A stretch of 64,000 nucleotides of DNA, taken from Azotobacter beijerinckii (lineage in GTDB: Bacteria; Pseudomonadota; Gammaproteobacteria; Pseudomonadales; Pseudomonadaceae). The notes under the pieces are model-generated. The model saw only the letters and a program-made list of their open reading frames with translations, ran no database searches and was not told the DNA's origin. Below are positions 1 to 10,044 of this stretch, in pieces. Made by a program: the position numbers and the translations under genes. The stretch is taken from positions 51,834 to 115,833 of the forward strand of contig NZ_FOFJ01000012.1 in the NCBI RefSeq assembly GCF_900110885.1, in the 5' to 3' direction. The stretch's first letter is position 1, and every line of letters starts with the position of its first letter.

Positions 1-61
1 TGGCCTAGGACACCGCCCTTTCACGGCGGTAACAGGGGTTCGAGTCCCCTAGGGGACGCCA
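1..61 (+). tRNA. tRNA-Glu (TTC), 5' truncated by window edge
   Basis: The 3' part of a tRNA is present: anticodon arm CCGCCCTTTCACGGCGG with anticodon TTC, T-arm with GGTTCGAGTCC, and encoded CCA at 59-61. The D-arm is only partly inside the window and the 5' acceptor strand is missing. It directly precedes two tRNA-Gly genes, so the three are probably one transcript. Confidence 0.93.
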
Positions 62-63
62 AT

Positions 64-139
<76 letters not shown>

Positions 140-253
140 GTTTCTCGAAGGCGTCGGTTGGCGAATCGTCATCTTCGGTGCAACGCCCCGGACGGGGCGG
201 CACAGTGGAATCGCAAAAGCGATCCGGGTAAAACGTCCCACGGGACAAGCAAT

Positions 254-329
<76 letters not shown>

Positions 330-340
330 GATTCACGAAA

Positions 341-371
341 ACGCCGCTCATCGAGCGGCGTTTTTGTTTTT
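341..371 (+). terminator. rho-independent terminator of the tRNA operon
   Basis: Stem ACGCCGCT / AGCGGCGT (341-348 with 354-361) is followed by TTTTTGTTTTT. It lies 11 bases after the second tRNA-Gly and fits termination of the Glu-Gly-Gly transcript. Confidence 0.85.
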
Positions 372-392
372 CCGTTTCCGAAAGAGCTTCTG

Positions 393-416
393 GGCCCGCC
401 GAATGGCGGGCCTTTT
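393..416. terminator. hairpin between converging tRNA operon and PA2817-family gene
   Basis: A perfect 8-bp stem GGCCCGCC / GGCGGGCC with loop GAAT, followed on the plus strand by TTTT. It sits five bases beyond the stop codon of the minus-strand gene at 421-828 and may serve that gene or back up the tRNA terminator. Confidence 0.5.
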
Positions 417-420
417 GCGT

Positions 421-828
421 TCAGTGCCGGCTGCTACCTTCCGGCAGGGCGAGCAGCTGCTTTTCCCGGTTCCAGTCGAAGGGCGCGTCGTTGGCTTCGG
501 CTTCGAAGCGGCGCTCGTCGAGTTCCTGGTAGAGGGCGATTTCCTCGTCCGGCATGAAGTGCAGGCAATCCCCGCCGAAGAACCAGAGCAGGTCGCGCGG
601 CACCAGGTGGGCGATCTGCGGATAGCGCTGGAACACCTGGCAGATCAGCTCCTGGCCCAGGTGGCTGTTCTCCGGGCGGTCCGCCAGGGCTGCCAGCAGC
701 TCGTCGAAGCGCTCCATGAACAGCGCGTGGCTTTCGTCCGCGACTTGTTCGGCCTCGCCGAGGGCGACGAGGATGCCGCGCAGGTGAGCGAGCAGGGCGA
801 GATGGTGGTCGAGGTAGGAAATGGCCAT
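421..828 (-). CDS. PA2817-family conserved hypothetical protein
   Basis: A 135-residue cytosolic protein of unknown function. It begins MAISYLDHHLALLAHLRGIL and contains PRDLLWFFGGDCLHFMPDEE near the middle. I recognise it as the small pseudomonad family typified by P. aeruginosa PA2817, which also lies beside fadE and the tRNA-Gly genes. No catalytic motif or signal peptide is visible. The ATG at 828 is preceded by a modest AGGT Shine-Dalgarno. The gene reads in the same direction as fadE, 61 bases downstream of it. Confidence 0.75.
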   Translation of the reverse strand: MAISYLDHHLALLAHLRGILVALGEAEQVADESHALFMERFDELLAALADRPENSHLGQELICQVFQRYPQIAHLVPRDLLWFFGGDCLHFMPDEEIALYQELDERRFEAEANDAPFDWNREKQLLALPEGSSRH

Positions 829-889
829 GGGATACCTGTCGTGAAGGGCGCGCAGAGTATAACAGGCGGCGGCTGAGCGCTTCGCCCGC

Positions 890-3337
890 TCAGCGGACCT
901 GGCCTTCGTGCAGGCGCAGCGCTTCCGGGGCGAAGTCGTCGACGTCGATGACCCGTCGCCGGGCCTCTTCCGCGGCCTGCAGGGCGGCGGCCTCGGCGCT
1001 GTCCAGCACCCCGGCGGCCAGCGCCGCAGCGATCGGGTCGGTACCGGGCGCCGGGTGCAACTGGCCGCCGCGGAGCGCCGTGCGCAGTTTCCGGGCGCTG
1101 GCCTGGCTGGCGGTGAGCCGCTTGAAGGCCTGGCGGAGGGCGCCGAGCGGCTGGTCGGGGGATTGCGGGCGGTAACAGCCGTCGAGCAGGGACGCCAGGG
1201 CTGGGTCGTCCTCGGGACGGCCGAGGATCTCGGCGATCTGCGCATCCAGCCGGTCGGAGGGGCCCCGGTGGCGGCGGCCGAGGGGAAATACCAGGGCGTG
1301 TAGCAGCAGACCGAGCGGGCGGCCGGGGAAGTTGGCGAGAAGACCGGCCAGGGCTTCCTCGGCCCGGGCCAGGGACTCCTCCAGGGCCCAGGCGAGCAGC
1401 GCATGCTGTTCCCGGGGGCAGCCCTGGTCGTGGTAGCGCTTGAGCGCGGCCGAGCCCAGATAGAGGTGGCTCAGCGCGTCGGCCAGGCGCGCCGAGAGAC
1501 GCTCGCGGCGCTTCAGGTCGCCGCCGAGCCGCAGCAGGCAGAGGTCGGCGAGCAGGGCGAAGGCCGCGGCCAGGCGGTTCAGGGCGCGGAAATAGCGGCG
1601 ACTCGCCGCATCGCCCGGGGTCCGGTCGAGCCGGCCGCCACCGAGGCCGAGCAGCAGGGTGCTGGCGGCATTGCCGACGGCGTGGCCGAGGTGTTCGAGC
1701 AGCACGGTATCGAACTCCTCCAGTGCTCCGGGCTGCTCCGCACGGCCGGCGAGGGTCATTTCCCGCAGCAGGTAGGGATGGCAGCGGACCGCCCCCTGGC
1801 CGAAGATCATCAGGTTGCGGGTGAGGATGTTGGCGCCTTCCACGGTGATGAAGATCGGCGTGCTCTGCCAGAGGCGCGCCAGGTAGTTGTTCGGGCCCAT
1901 GGCGATGGCCTTGCCGCCGTGGATGTCCATGGCATGGGCGATACATTCGCGGGCGCGCTCGGTCAACTGGTACTTGAGGATGGCCGAGAGCACCGCGGGC
2001 CGCTCGCCGAGGTCCACCGCCTGGGCGGTGAGCAGGCGCGCGCTGTCCATCAGCCAGGCGTTGCCGCCGATCCGCGCCAGGGCCTCCTGGATACCCTCGA
2101 AGCTGGCCAGCGGCATGCCGAATTGCTCGCGGACCCGCGCATAGCGCCCGCTGACGTAGCTGCAGCCCTTGGCCACACTGGCGCCGACCGCCGGCAGGGA
2201 GATCGAGCGGCCCACCGACAGGCACTCCATGAGCATCGGCCAGCCCTTGCCGATCATTTCCCGGCCTCCGATGAGGTTGTCCAGCGGCACGAACACGTCC
2301 CGGCCGGCGTTCGGCCCGTTCATGAAGGCGGCGTCGAGCGGCAGGTGGCGGCGGCCGATCTCGACACCGGGCGTATCGGTAGGGATCAGCGCCAGGCTGA
2401 TGCCCAGTTCCTCCCGGTCGCCGAGCAGGTGCTCGGGGTCGTAGGTCTTGAAGGCCAGGCCGAGCAGGGTGGCCACCGGGCCGAGGGTGATGTAGCGCTT
2501 CTCCCAGTTCAGGCGCAGGCCGAGCACCTCCTCGCCCTGCCACGGGCCGCGGCAGATCACGCCGCTGTCGGGCATGGCGCCGGCATCGGAGCCGGCATAG
2601 GGGCCGGTCAGGGCGAAGCAGGGGATCTCCCGGCCCTCGGCCAGGCGCGGCAGGTAGTGCTGGCGCTGCGCCTCGCTGCCGTAGCGCAGCAGCAGTTCCG
2701 CCGGGCCGAGGGAGTTGGGCACCATCACCGTCGAGGCCAGATCGCCGCTGCGGGTGGCCAGCTTCGTCACGATCTGCGAATGGGCGTGGGCGGAGAAACC
2801 CTTGCCGCCGTACTCCTTGGGAATGATCAGGGCGAAGAAGCCCTGCGCCTTGATGAACGCCCAGGCCTCGGGCGGCAGGTCGAGGCGCTGGCCGATCTCC
2901 CAGTCGCTGACCATGGCGCAGAGCTCCTCGACGGGGCCCTCGAGAAAGGCCTGCTCTTCCGCCGCGAGGCTGGGTTTCGGGTAGCTCAGCAGTTTGTCCC
3001 AGTCCGGCCTGCCGCCGAACAGCTCGCCGTCCCACCATACGCTGCCGGCCTCGATGGCGTTGCGCTCGGTGCCGGAGAGCGGCGGCAGGGTCTTGCCCAG
3101 CCAGGCCAGCGCTGGGGCGCTGAGATGGCGCCGGCGCAGGTGCGGCAGGAGCAGCGGCAGGGCGACCGTCAGCCAGGGCAACCAGAGCAGGACCAGCAGC
3201 CAGCCGGGCGCGTCGCCGGACAGGCCCATGGCGATCAGGTACAGGGCGAGCAGCGCCAGGGCGGGCAGCGCCGGCGTGCGCAGGTGGGCCAGCACGACCA
3301 GACCGACGGCCAGCAGCAGAAGCCAGGCGAGCAACAT
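890..3337 (-). CDS. fadE: long-chain acyl-CoA dehydrogenase FadE
   Basis: An 815-residue protein, the length of E. coli FadE (814) and far longer than ordinary acyl-CoA dehydrogenases. It would catalyse the first, FAD-dependent step of fatty-acid beta-oxidation. Hydrophobic segments fill about residues 1-75 and suggest membrane association. The dehydrogenase core then follows, with YGGKGFSAHAHSQIVTK and CFALTGPYAGSDAGA, and later HGGKAIAMGPNNYLARLW. The start was chosen at the second ATG of MPM: AGGAAGG lies six bases before it but abuts the first ATG at 3343. The gene diverges from the ABC exporter genes across about 190 bases. Confidence 0.93.
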   Translation of the reverse strand: MLLAWLLLLAVGLVVLAHLRTPALPALALLALYLIAMGLSGDAPGWLLVLLWLPWLTVALPLLLPHLRRRHLSAPALAWLGKTLPPLSGTERNAIEAGSVWWDGELFGGRPDWDKLLSYPKPSLAAEEQAFLEGPVEELCAMVSDWEIGQRLDLPPEAWAFIKAQGFFALIIPKEYGGKGFSAHAHSQIVTKLATRSGDLASTVMVPNSLGPAELLLRYGSEAQRQHYLPRLAEGREIPCFALTGPYAGSDAGAMPDSGVICRGPWQGEEVLGLRLNWEKRYITLGPVATLLGLAFKTYDPEHLLGDREELGISLALIPTDTPGVEIGRRHLPLDAAFMNGPNAGRDVFVPLDNLIGGREMIGKGWPMLMECLSVGRSISLPAVGASVAKGCSYVSGRYARVREQFGMPLASFEGIQEALARIGGNAWLMDSARLLTAQAVDLGERPAVLSAILKYQLTERARECIAHAMDIHGGKAIAMGPNNYLARLWQSTPIFITVEGANILTRNLMIFGQGAVRCHPYLLREMTLAGRAEQPGALEEFDTVLLEHLGHAVGNAASTLLLGLGGGRLDRTPGDAASRRYFRALNRLAAAFALLADLCLLRLGGDLKRRERLSARLADALSHLYLGSAALKRYHDQGCPREQHALLAWALEESLARAEEALAGLLANFPGRPLGLLLHALVFPLGRRHRGPSDRLDAQIAEILGRPEDDPALASLLDGCYRPQSPDQPLGALRQAFKRLTASQASARKLRTALRGGQLHPAPGTDPIAAALAAGVLDSAEAAALQAAEEARRRVIDVDDFAPEALRLHEGQVR

Positions 3338-3531
3338 GGGCATCCTTCCTGAGTGGCGGTGCAGGCCGGCACACGGGCCTGCCGGAAAGCGCGACTCACC
3401 TGAGGATAGCCGAGTACGGACGGGCGAAATTGCGGCGGGTCGGCACGAGCCTTGCGGGAGCAGCGGTTGCAATCGGGGCGCCATGCCCCCATATGCCGCT
3501 TTCCCCCGATCAGATCCGTGCGCCTATTCCC

Positions 3532-4464
3532 ATGAGTTCCGCCCTGTCCATCCGGCAGCTGACCAAGACCTACGCCAACGGCTTCCAGGCCCTCAAGGGC
3601 ATCGACCTGGAGGTAGCCGAAGGCGATTTCTTCGCCCTGCTCGGCCCCAACGGGGCCGGCAAATCCACCACTATCGGCATTCTCTCGACCCTGGTGAACA
3701 AGACCGGCGGCAGCGTGCAGGTGTTCGGCCACGACCTCGACCGCGACCCGGCCGGACTCAAGCGCTGCCTCGGCGTGGTGCCGCAGGAGTTCAACTTCAA
3801 CCAGTTCGAGAAGACCCTCGACATCGTCGTCACCCAGGCCGGCTATTACGGCATTCCGGCGCGCATCGCCAAGGCCCGCGCCGAGCAGTACCTGACCCAG
3901 CTGGGGCTGTGGGAGAAGCGCGACGTGCCGTCGCGGATGCTCTCCGGCGGCATGAAGCGCCGTCTGATGATCGCCCGGGCGCTGGTCCACCAGCCGCGCC
4001 TGCTGATTCTCGACGAGCCCACCGCCGGGGTGGACATCGAGCTGCGCCGCTCGATGTGGAGCTTTCTCAGCGAACTCAACCGCCAGGGCATCACCATCAT
4101 TCTCACCACCCACTACCTGGAGGAGGCCGAGCAGCTCTGCCGCCACATCGGGATCATCGACCACGGGCGGATCGTCGAGCACACCAGCATGCGCGAGCTG
4201 CTCAAGACGCTGCATGTGGAAACCTTCCTGATCGACCTCAAGGAGCCGCAGCTGGTCGAGCCGCAGCTGGCGGGCTATCCGTCGCGGCTGGTGGACGACC
4301 ATACCCTGGAGGTGCAGGTGGAGAAGAGCCGCGGCATGACCGCGCTGTTCTCCCAACTGGAGCAGCAGGGCATCGAGGTGCTCAGCCTGCGCAACAAGAC
4401 CAATCGCCTGGAGGAGCTGTTCGTGTCCCTGGTGGAAAGGAATCTCGACGGGGTGGCGCCATGA
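3532..4464 (+). CDS. ABC-2 transporter ATP-binding protein
   Basis: A 310-residue ATPase of the CcmA/DrrA-like ABC-2 group. Walker A GPNGAGKST is at about residues 38-46, followed by signature LSGGMKRR, Walker B LLILDEP and switch region TTHYLEEAE. Residues beyond about 230 form the usual C-terminal regulatory part. It couples with the permease, whose ATG overlaps this stop as ATGA. Substrate unknown; the pair resembles P. aeruginosa PA2812-PA2811 and E. coli YadG/YadH. The start could instead be the ATG at 3493, since neither has a strong Shine-Dalgarno. Confidence 0.9.
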   Translation: MSSALSIRQLTKTYANGFQALKGIDLEVAEGDFFALLGPNGAGKSTTIGILSTLVNKTGGSVQVFGHDLDRDPAGLKRCLGVVPQEFNFNQFEKTLDIVVTQAGYYGIPARIAKARAEQYLTQLGLWEKRDVPSRMLSGGMKRRLMIARALVHQPRLLILDEPTAGVDIELRRSMWSFLSELNRQGITIILTTHYLEEAEQLCRHIGIIDHGRIVEHTSMRELLKTLHVETFLIDLKEPQLVEPQLAGYPSRLVDDHTLEVQVEKSRGMTALFSQLEQQGIEVLSLRNKTNRLEELFVSLVERNLDGVAP

Positions 4465-5240
4465 GTCTGGAACTGCGTGCCAACCTGGTCGCTCTGCAGA
4501 CCATCGTCGCCCGCGAGGTGCACCGCTTCCTGCGCATCTGGCCGCAGACCCTGCTGCCGCCGGCGATCACCATGGTGCTGTACTTCGTGATCTTCGGGAA
4601 CCTGATCGGCGGGCGCATCGGCGAGATGGGCGGCTTTCCCTACATGGACTACATCGTGCCCGGGCTGATCATGATGGCGGTGATCACCAACGCCTACGGC
4701 AACGTGGTGTCGAGCTTCTTCGGCAGCAAGTTCCACCGTTCGGTGGAGGAGCTGATGGTGGCACCGCTCTCGCCGCACACCATCCTCGTCGGCTACGTCC
4801 TGGGCGGGGTACTGCGCGGCCTGGCGGTGGGAACGATCGTTACCCTGCTGTCGCTGTTCTTCGCCAACCTGCAGGTGCACCATCTGGGGCTGATCGTGCT
4901 GGTGGTGCTGCTGACCTCCACGATCTTCTCCCTCGGCGGCTTCGTCAACGCGGTGTTCGCGCGCAACTTCGACGACATCTCGATCATCCCGACCTTCGTC
5001 CTGACGCCCCTGACCTACCTCGGCGGGGTGTTCTACTCGATCGACCTGCTGCCGCCGTTCTGGCAGGCGGTGTCGCTGGGCAATCCGATCCTGCACATGG
5101 TCAATGCCTTCCGTTACGGCATCCTCGGCGTCTCCGACATCGGCATCGGCACCGCCATCGCCTTCATGCTGGTGGCCACCGCACTGCTGTACGCCTACTG
5201 CCTGCGCCTACTGGTGAGCGGGCGCGGCATGCGCCAGTAG
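4461..5240 (+). CDS. ABC-2 type transporter permease (YadH-like)
   Basis: A 259-residue inner-membrane protein with about six hydrophobic helices, beginning MSLELRANLVALQTIVAREV. It carries typical ABC-2 permease sequence such as GLIMMAVITNAYGNVVSSFF and a conserved TPLTYLGGVFYSIDLLPPFW stretch. It overlaps the ATPase stop by four bases, so the two are translationally coupled and form one exporter. The exported compound cannot be told from sequence. Confidence 0.9.
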   Translation: MSLELRANLVALQTIVAREVHRFLRIWPQTLLPPAITMVLYFVIFGNLIGGRIGEMGGFPYMDYIVPGLIMMAVITNAYGNVVSSFFGSKFHRSVEELMVAPLSPHTILVGYVLGGVLRGLAVGTIVTLLSLFFANLQVHHLGLIVLVVLLTSTIFSLGGFVNAVFARNFDDISIIPTFVLTPLTYLGGVFYSIDLLPPFWQAVSLGNPILHMVNAFRYGILGVSDIGIGTAIAFMLVATALLYAYCLRLLVSGRGMRQ

Positions 5241-5270
5241 GGTGGGTTGGAGCGCCGCTCGTAACCCACC
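5241..5270. repeat. intergenic palindrome between convergent genes
   Basis: GGTGGGTT (5241-5248) pairs with AACCCACC (5263-5270), with an inner GAGC/GCTC stem in the loop. It lies between the exporter permease stop and the sensor kinase stop. There is no T-run, so it is either a weak bidirectional terminator or a copy of the dispersed TGGGTT...AACCCA palindromes seen between pseudomonad genes. Confidence 0.45.
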
Positions 5271-5288
5271 GCACGGCCCCTTCAGGCA

Positions 5289-6602
5289 TTACGCGGGAAA
5301 CTCGAGGATGAAGCGCGTCCAGCCCTCGACCGACTCGCAGCGGATCTCCCCGCCGTGGGCGCGGACGATCGAGCGGATCAGGGCGAGGCCCAGGCCGGCG
5401 TGTTCGCCGCGGCCCTCGCGCCTTGCCGGATCGGCCCGGTAGAAGCGGTCGAACAGTTTCGGCAGTTGTTCTGCCGGTATGGCCGGGCCGCTGTTGCCGA
5501 CCTCGAGGCGCAGGCAGTCTGCAGTGCTCGTTACCTCCAGGCGGATCGTGCCCCCCGCGGGGGTGAAGCGCAGGGCGTTGTCCAGCAGGTTGGACAGCGC
5601 CCGCCGCAGCATGCCGCGATCGGCCGCCAGCCGCGCCTCGCCGCGGCGCTCCAGGCGCACCTCGGCGTCCTCGGCGAGCGGCGCGAAGTAGTCGAGCAGG
5701 GCATCGAGCTCCACGCCGAGTTCCAGGGGCTCGCGGCTCGGCAGCAGCAGGCCGTGGTCCGCCTTGGCCAGCAGCAGCATATCGGCGACCATCTGCGCCA
5801 ACCGCTGCAGCTCCTCCAGGTTGGAGTGCAGGGTTTCGCGGTAGTCCTCCAGGGCGCGCGGCCGGGCGAGGATCACCTGGGTCTGGGTCAGCAGGTTGGA
5901 CAGCGGCGTGCGCAGCTCGTGGGCGATATCCCCGGAGAAGGCCGAGAGCCGGGCGAAGGCGTCCTCCAGCCGCGCCAGCATGGCGTTGAAGGCCTGCGCC
6001 AACTCGGCCAGCTCGGCGGGCTGGCGCGCCTCCTCCAGGCGAGTGGTCAGCGAACTGGCGGAGATCCCCGCCGCCACCTCGCCCATCTGTCGCAGCGGGC
6101 GCAGGCTGCGGCGCACCCCCCAGGCGCCGAGCAGGGCGGTGGCCAGGGCGGACAGCCCGACGCCGAGCCAGATCAGCCGCTGCATGTCGTCGAGAAAATG
6201 CCGGTGGTGGGCGATGTTGAGATGCAGGGTCAGCCGCGCCCCGTTGGCGCGCCGCGGCTCCAGGGACGCCTCCAGGCTGCGGTAGGCCGCCGGGTCGCGG
6301 CGCTCGGGGCGGCTGTCGAACCAGACGAGGCCGTCGCTGCCGGCGATGCGCAGGGCCAGTTCCGGGTGCAGGGCCAACTCTTCCTGCACCGCGGGCAGGC
6401 GGCCTGGCAGATCCGCCCCGTCGGCGACGCCGTCGAGCAGGTTGCGCAGCACCGTCAGTTCGCCCTGCAACTGCTGGTAATCGAGTTCGGCGAAATGCGC
6501 CTCGCTGGCCTGGTTGAAGAGGGCACCGGCGAGCAGCGAGACGGCCGCGCTGCAGGCGGCGAACAGCAGGCTCAGGCGGGCGCCGAGGGACAGCGGCCTC
6601 AT
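5289..6602 (-). CDS. heavy-metal-type sensor histidine kinase, CopS-like
   Basis: A 437-residue inner-membrane kinase. A first membrane helix lies at about residues 8-30 and a periplasmic sensor region at about 31-143. The second helix is at about 144-163, followed by HAMP, the phospho-acceptor box [16 protein letters not shown] (His228) and a C-terminal HATPase with [11 protein letters not shown]. The architecture matches the CopS/CusS heavy-metal kinase family. Its ATG overlaps the response-regulator stop by four bases. No copper-resistance gene lies beside it here, so the metal is inferred from the family only. Confidence 0.88.
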   Translation of the reverse strand: MRPLSLGARLSLLFAACSAAVSLLAGALFNQASEAHFAELDYQQLQGELTVLRNLLDGVADGADLPGRLPAVQEELALHPELALRIAGSDGLVWFDSRPERRDPAAYRSLEASLEPRRANGARLTLHLNIAHHRHFLDDMQRLIWLGVGLSALATALLGAWGVRRSLRPLRQMGEVAAGISASSLTTRLEEARQPAELAELAQAFNAMLARLEDAFARLSAFSGDIAHELRTPLSNLLTQTQVILARPRALEDYRETLHSNLEELQRLAQMVADMLLLAKADHGLLLPSREPLELGVELDALLDYFAPLAEDAEVRLERRGEARLAADRGMLRRALSNLLDNALRFTPAGGTIRLEVTSTADCLRLEVGNSGPAIPAEQLPKLFDRFYRADPARREGRGEHAGLGLALIRSIVRAHGGEIRCESVEGWTRFILEFPA

Positions 6603-7282
6603 GGCGCGGCGCGCACTTCGAGGACGTAGCCCAGGCCGCGCACGGTATGGATCAGCGGCGGGGCGAAGTCGTCGTCGATTTTCGTGCGCAGGCGGCGGAT
6701 GGCCACCTCGACGACGTTGGTCCCGCTGTCGAAGTGCATGTCCCAGACCTCGGCGGCGATCAGCGACTTGGGCAGCACCTCGCCCCGGCGGCGCAGCAGC
6801 AACTCGAGCAGGGCGAACTCCTGGGGCGTCAGGTCGATGCGCCGGCCGCCGCGGCGGACCCGCCGGCGCAGCAGGTCGAGCTCCAGGTCGGCGGCCTGCA
6901 GGAAGGTCTCCGCGGCGGTGGTCTGGCCACGGCGCAGCAGGGTGCGCACCCGCGCCAGCAGTTCGGCGAAGGCGAAGGGCTTGACCAGATAGTCGTCGGC
7001 GCCCAGCTCCAGGCCGTGCACCCGGTCTTCCACCGCATCGCGGGCGGTGAGAAACAGCACCGGCATGTCCCGACCCGCCTGGCGCAGGCTGTGCAGGATC
7101 TGCCAGCCGTCGCGGCCGGGCAGCATCACGTCGAGGATCAACAGGTCGTGGTCGCCCTCCAGCGCCAGGCGTTCGCCGGTCGTGCCGTCGGCGGCCAGCT
7201 CGACGGCGAAGCCGGCCTCGCCGAGGCCCTGCTGCAGGGAGTGGCCGGTCTTGGGTTCGTCTTCGACGATCAGCAGTTTCAT
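6599..7282 (-). CDS. OmpR-family response regulator, CopR-like
   Basis: A 227-residue regulator. The receiver domain is at about residues 1-115, with phospho-acceptor Asp51 in [13 protein letters not shown] and Lys101 in [10 protein letters not shown]. The winged-helix DNA-binding domain is at about 130-225, ending [12 protein letters not shown]. It is first in a two-gene operon with the CopS-like kinase (ATGA overlap). It would bind direct repeats upstream of metal-response genes; none are visible in this window. Confidence 0.88.
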   Translation of the reverse strand: MKLLIVEDEPKTGHSLQQGLGEAGFAVELAADGTTGERLALEGDHDLLILDVMLPGRDGWQILHSLRQAGRDMPVLFLTARDAVEDRVHGLELGADDYLVKPFAFAELLARVRTLLRRGQTTAAETFLQAADLELDLLRRRVRRGGRRIDLTPQEFALLELLLRRRGEVLPKSLIAAEVWDMHFDSGTNVVEVAIRRLRTKIDDDFAPPLIHTVRGLGYVLEVRAAP

Positions 7283-7439
7283 CGCTGTGTCCGTAATGGC
7301 GGGATGTCCTTTATACCGGCTCCGCGCCCGTCCGGCAGCCGCCCGACGTGCCGTCGGCCGGCCCCCTCGTTCCGGCTGAAAGCCTGCCGGGAAGTCGGTA
7401 CACTTGCCGCGCTCGATCCCACCCTCAGGTTTCCGCATC

Positions 7440-8270
7440 ATGCCTCCCGCCGCCGAACACTCCCCGCTGGGCAAGTCCAGCGAATACCTCGACACCTACA
7501 CGCCGTCCCTGCTGTTCCCCATCCCGCGCGCGCCGAAGTGGGCCGAGCTGGGACTGACGGCGGCGAGCCTGCCGTACCGCGGGGTGGATGTGTGGAACTG
7601 CTACGAGTTGTCCTGGCTGCTGCCCTCGGGCAAGCCGGTGGTGGCCATCGGCGAGTTCGTGATTCCCGCCGATTCGCCGAACATCGTCGAATCGAAGTCC
7701 TTCAAGCTCTACCTCAACTCCCTCAACCAGACGGTGTTCGCCGACTGCGAGACGCTGCGCCAGACCCTTGCCGCGGACCTTTCCGCCGCGGCCGGCGCGC
7801 CGGTGGCGGTGCGTCTGCGCAGCCTGGCCGAGGTGCAGGAAGAAGGCATCGCGGCGCTGCCGGGGCAGTGCATCGACGAGCTGGAGGTGGCCATCGTCCG
7901 CTACGGGCAGCCATCTCCCGCGCTGCTGCGCTGCGATCCGAACCGCCGGCTGGAACAGGTGCTGCACAGCCATCTGCTCAAGTCCAACTGTCCGGTGACC
8001 GGCCAGCCGGACTGGGGCAGCGTGGTGGTGGACTACCGCGGCCCGGCGCTGGACCCTGCCAGCCTGCTCGCCTATCTGGTGAGCTTCCGCCAGCATGCGG
8101 ACTTCCACGAGCAGTGCGTCGAGCGCATCTTTCTCGACCTGCTGCATCTGCTCGAGCCGGAGCGGCTGACCGTCTACGCGCGCTACGTGCGCCGCGGCGG
8201 GTTGGACATCAACCCCTGGCGCAGCACCGACGCGGTGGTTGCGGACAACCGGCGGCTGGCGAGGCAGTGA
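7440..8270 (+). CDS. queF: NADPH-dependent 7-cyano-7-deazaguanine reductase QueF
   Basis: A 276-residue cytosolic enzyme that reduces preQ0 to preQ1 in queuosine synthesis. It is of the long two-domain (YqcD-type) class, like E. coli QueF (282). The family signature [11 protein letters not shown] is at residues 84-94. The catalytic cysteine is Cys184 in [15 protein letters not shown], with the acidic partner at Asp191. The ATG follows a CAGG-containing leader. It faces trkH convergently, 27 bases apart. Confidence 0.95.
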   Translation: MPPAAEHSPLGKSSEYLDTYTPSLLFPIPRAPKWAELGLTAASLPYRGVDVWNCYELSWLLPSGKPVVAIGEFVIPADSPNIVESKSFKLYLNSLNQTVFADCETLRQTLAADLSAAAGAPVAVRLRSLAEVQEEGIAALPGQCIDELEVAIVRYGQPSPALLRCDPNRRLEQVLHSHLLKSNCPVTGQPDWGSVVVDYRGPALDPASLLAYLVSFRQHADFHEQCVERIFLDLLHLLEPERLTVYARYVRRGGLDINPWRSTDAVVADNRRLARQ

Positions 8271-8279
8271 GGGCGCACG

Positions 8280-8298
8280 AGCGGGCGCAACGCCCGCT
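8280..8298. terminator. hairpin between queF and trkH
   Basis: An 8-bp stem AGCGGGCG / CGCCCGCT with a CAA loop. Its right arm touches the trkH stop codon. It is placed to end transcription of two convergent genes, although no T-run follows on either strand. Confidence 0.45.
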
Positions 8299-9749
8299 CA
8301 GTGCTTCCAGAAGCTCGGACTCAGCAGCACCAGCACGGTGATGATCTCCAGGCGGCCGAGCAGCATGCCGAGCGACAGCAGCCACTTGGCGGTGTCCGGC
8401 AGGCTGGCGAAGTTGCCGGCCGGGCCGATGATCGGACCGAGCCCGACGCCGACGTTGCACACCGCGGTGGCGGCACCGCTCAGTGCGGTGATCATGTCGA
8501 GGCCGAGCAGGCTGAGGCCGAGGGCGATCGCGCCGATGGTCACGGTGAAGAAGAACGAGAAGGTGAGGATCGAGCGGACGATCTCCTCGTCCAGGTTGTG
8601 GCCGTTGTACTGCTGCTTGAGCACCGCACGGGGATGGATCAGCTGGCGCATGCTGGCCTTGAGCAGCACGTAGGCGACCTGGAAGCGGAAGATCTTCAGT
8701 CCGCCGCTGGTGGAGCCCGAGCAGCCGCCGACGAAGGTCAGGTAGAAGAACACCATCACCGCGAAACCGCCCCACTGGCTGTAGTCGCCCAGGACGAGGC
8801 CGGTGGTGGTGACCACCGACACCACGTTCAGCGTGACGATGCGCAGGGCGTCGAGGAATGCGTGATCGGAGTGCAGCCAGAGCCAGAGGGCGAACAGCAG
8901 GCAGGTGATGCTCAGCATCAGCAGGAAGCCGTGCACCTGGTGGTCTCGCAGCAGAGCCCGGCGGTTGCCGCGCAGGGTGGACACGTAGAGGGTGAAGGGC
9001 AGGCCGCCGAGCAGCATGAAGACCACGGCGACCCAGTGCGCGGCCGGGCCGAACTTGGCCATCGAGGCATCCGAGGTGGAGAAGCCGCCGGTGGAGATGG
9101 TCGACATCGCATGGTTGATGGCATCGAACCAGCCCATTCCCGCCAGGCGGAAGGTCAGGATGCCGAGCAGGGTGAAGCCGACGTAGATGGCGACGATGTA
9201 CTTGGCGACCATGTGCGAGCGTGGCATCACCTTTTCCGACCAGTCCGAGGATTCGGTCTGGAACAGCCGCATGCCGCCGACGCGCAGCAGCGGCAGGATC
9301 GCCACCGCCATGCCGATGAAGCCGATGCCGCCCAGCCAGTGCAGCATGGAGCGCCACATCAGCAGGCCCGGCGAGGCGCTGTCCAGCCCGGACAGTACCG
9401 TCGAACCGGTGGTGGTGATGCCGGACATGGCCTCGAAAAAGGCGTCGGTGTAGCTGATGTTCTGCAGCAGGTTCAGCGGCAGGGCGGCGAAGACGCAGAC
9501 CACCAGCCAGCTGGTGGTCGTCAGCAGGTACATGTCGCGCGGGCGCAGGTGCACCTGCTCCGGGCGGCCGGGGAGGATCAGGGCGACCCCGGCGCTGAGG
9601 GTGATCATGCTCGCCCAGGTGAAGGACTCGATCTCGTGGCTGTGTTCGTAGATCAGCAGGGTCAGGATCGGCAGGACCATGCCGATGGCCAGGGTGATCA
9701 GGAAGATGCCGAGAATGAAGCCGATGATGCGCAGGGTCGGCAGAGCCAT
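8298..9749 (-). CDS. trkH: TrkH-type potassium uptake protein
   Basis: A 483-residue inner-membrane K+ transporter, the same length as E. coli TrkH, with about ten hydrophobic helices. The pore-loop filters are visible as AMSGITTTGSTVLSGLD, AMSTISTGGFSTSD, NVVSVVTTTG and TAVCNVGVGLG. TrkH works with the cytosolic regulator TrkA, which is not encoded in this window. The start MALPTLRIIGFILG is at the ATG at 9749; an in-frame reading continues upstream but lacks hydrophobic character. Confidence 0.94.
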   Translation of the reverse strand: MALPTLRIIGFILGIFLITLAIGMVLPILTLLIYEHSHEIESFTWASMITLSAGVALILPGRPEQVHLRPRDMYLLTTTSWLVVCVFAALPLNLLQNISYTDAFFEAMSGITTTGSTVLSGLDSASPGLLMWRSMLHWLGGIGFIGMAVAILPLLRVGGMRLFQTESSDWSEKVMPRSHMVAKYIVAIYVGFTLLGILTFRLAGMGWFDAINHAMSTISTGGFSTSDASMAKFGPAAHWVAVVFMLLGGLPFTLYVSTLRGNRRALLRDHQVHGFLLMLSITCLLFALWLWLHSDHAFLDALRIVTLNVVSVVTTTGLVLGDYSQWGGFAVMVFFYLTFVGGCSGSTSGGLKIFRFQVAYVLLKASMRQLIHPRAVLKQQYNGHNLDEEIVRSILTFSFFFTVTIGAIALGLSLLGLDMITALSGAATAVCNVGVGLGPIIGPAGNFASLPDTAKWLLSLGMLLGRLEIITVLVLLSPSFWKH

Positions 9750-10044
9750 GGGTGGTGCCTGGGCTGGGAGTTCGAGGCCGGCCATTCTACCCGCGCCGCT
9801 TGTACTGTAAACCGCCGGGCGGCGCCGCAGCCTCGCGGGGGGCTTCACAAGCGCATGGCGGCGCTTGTCAGGGGCAGGCCGGGCGAAGGGCGTCCGCGGG
9901 GCTCCTCTTGTCGTTTCTTCGCGCCGCCTATGGCCTGCCGCCGCTGCAGCCGGATCTGGCTCCGGAACGAGTGGCCTGAGCGCGGGGGCAAAGCCCGACG
10001 GCTCGGCGTAGAATCGGCCCCATACCACTGCCAAGGAGGTGCCC

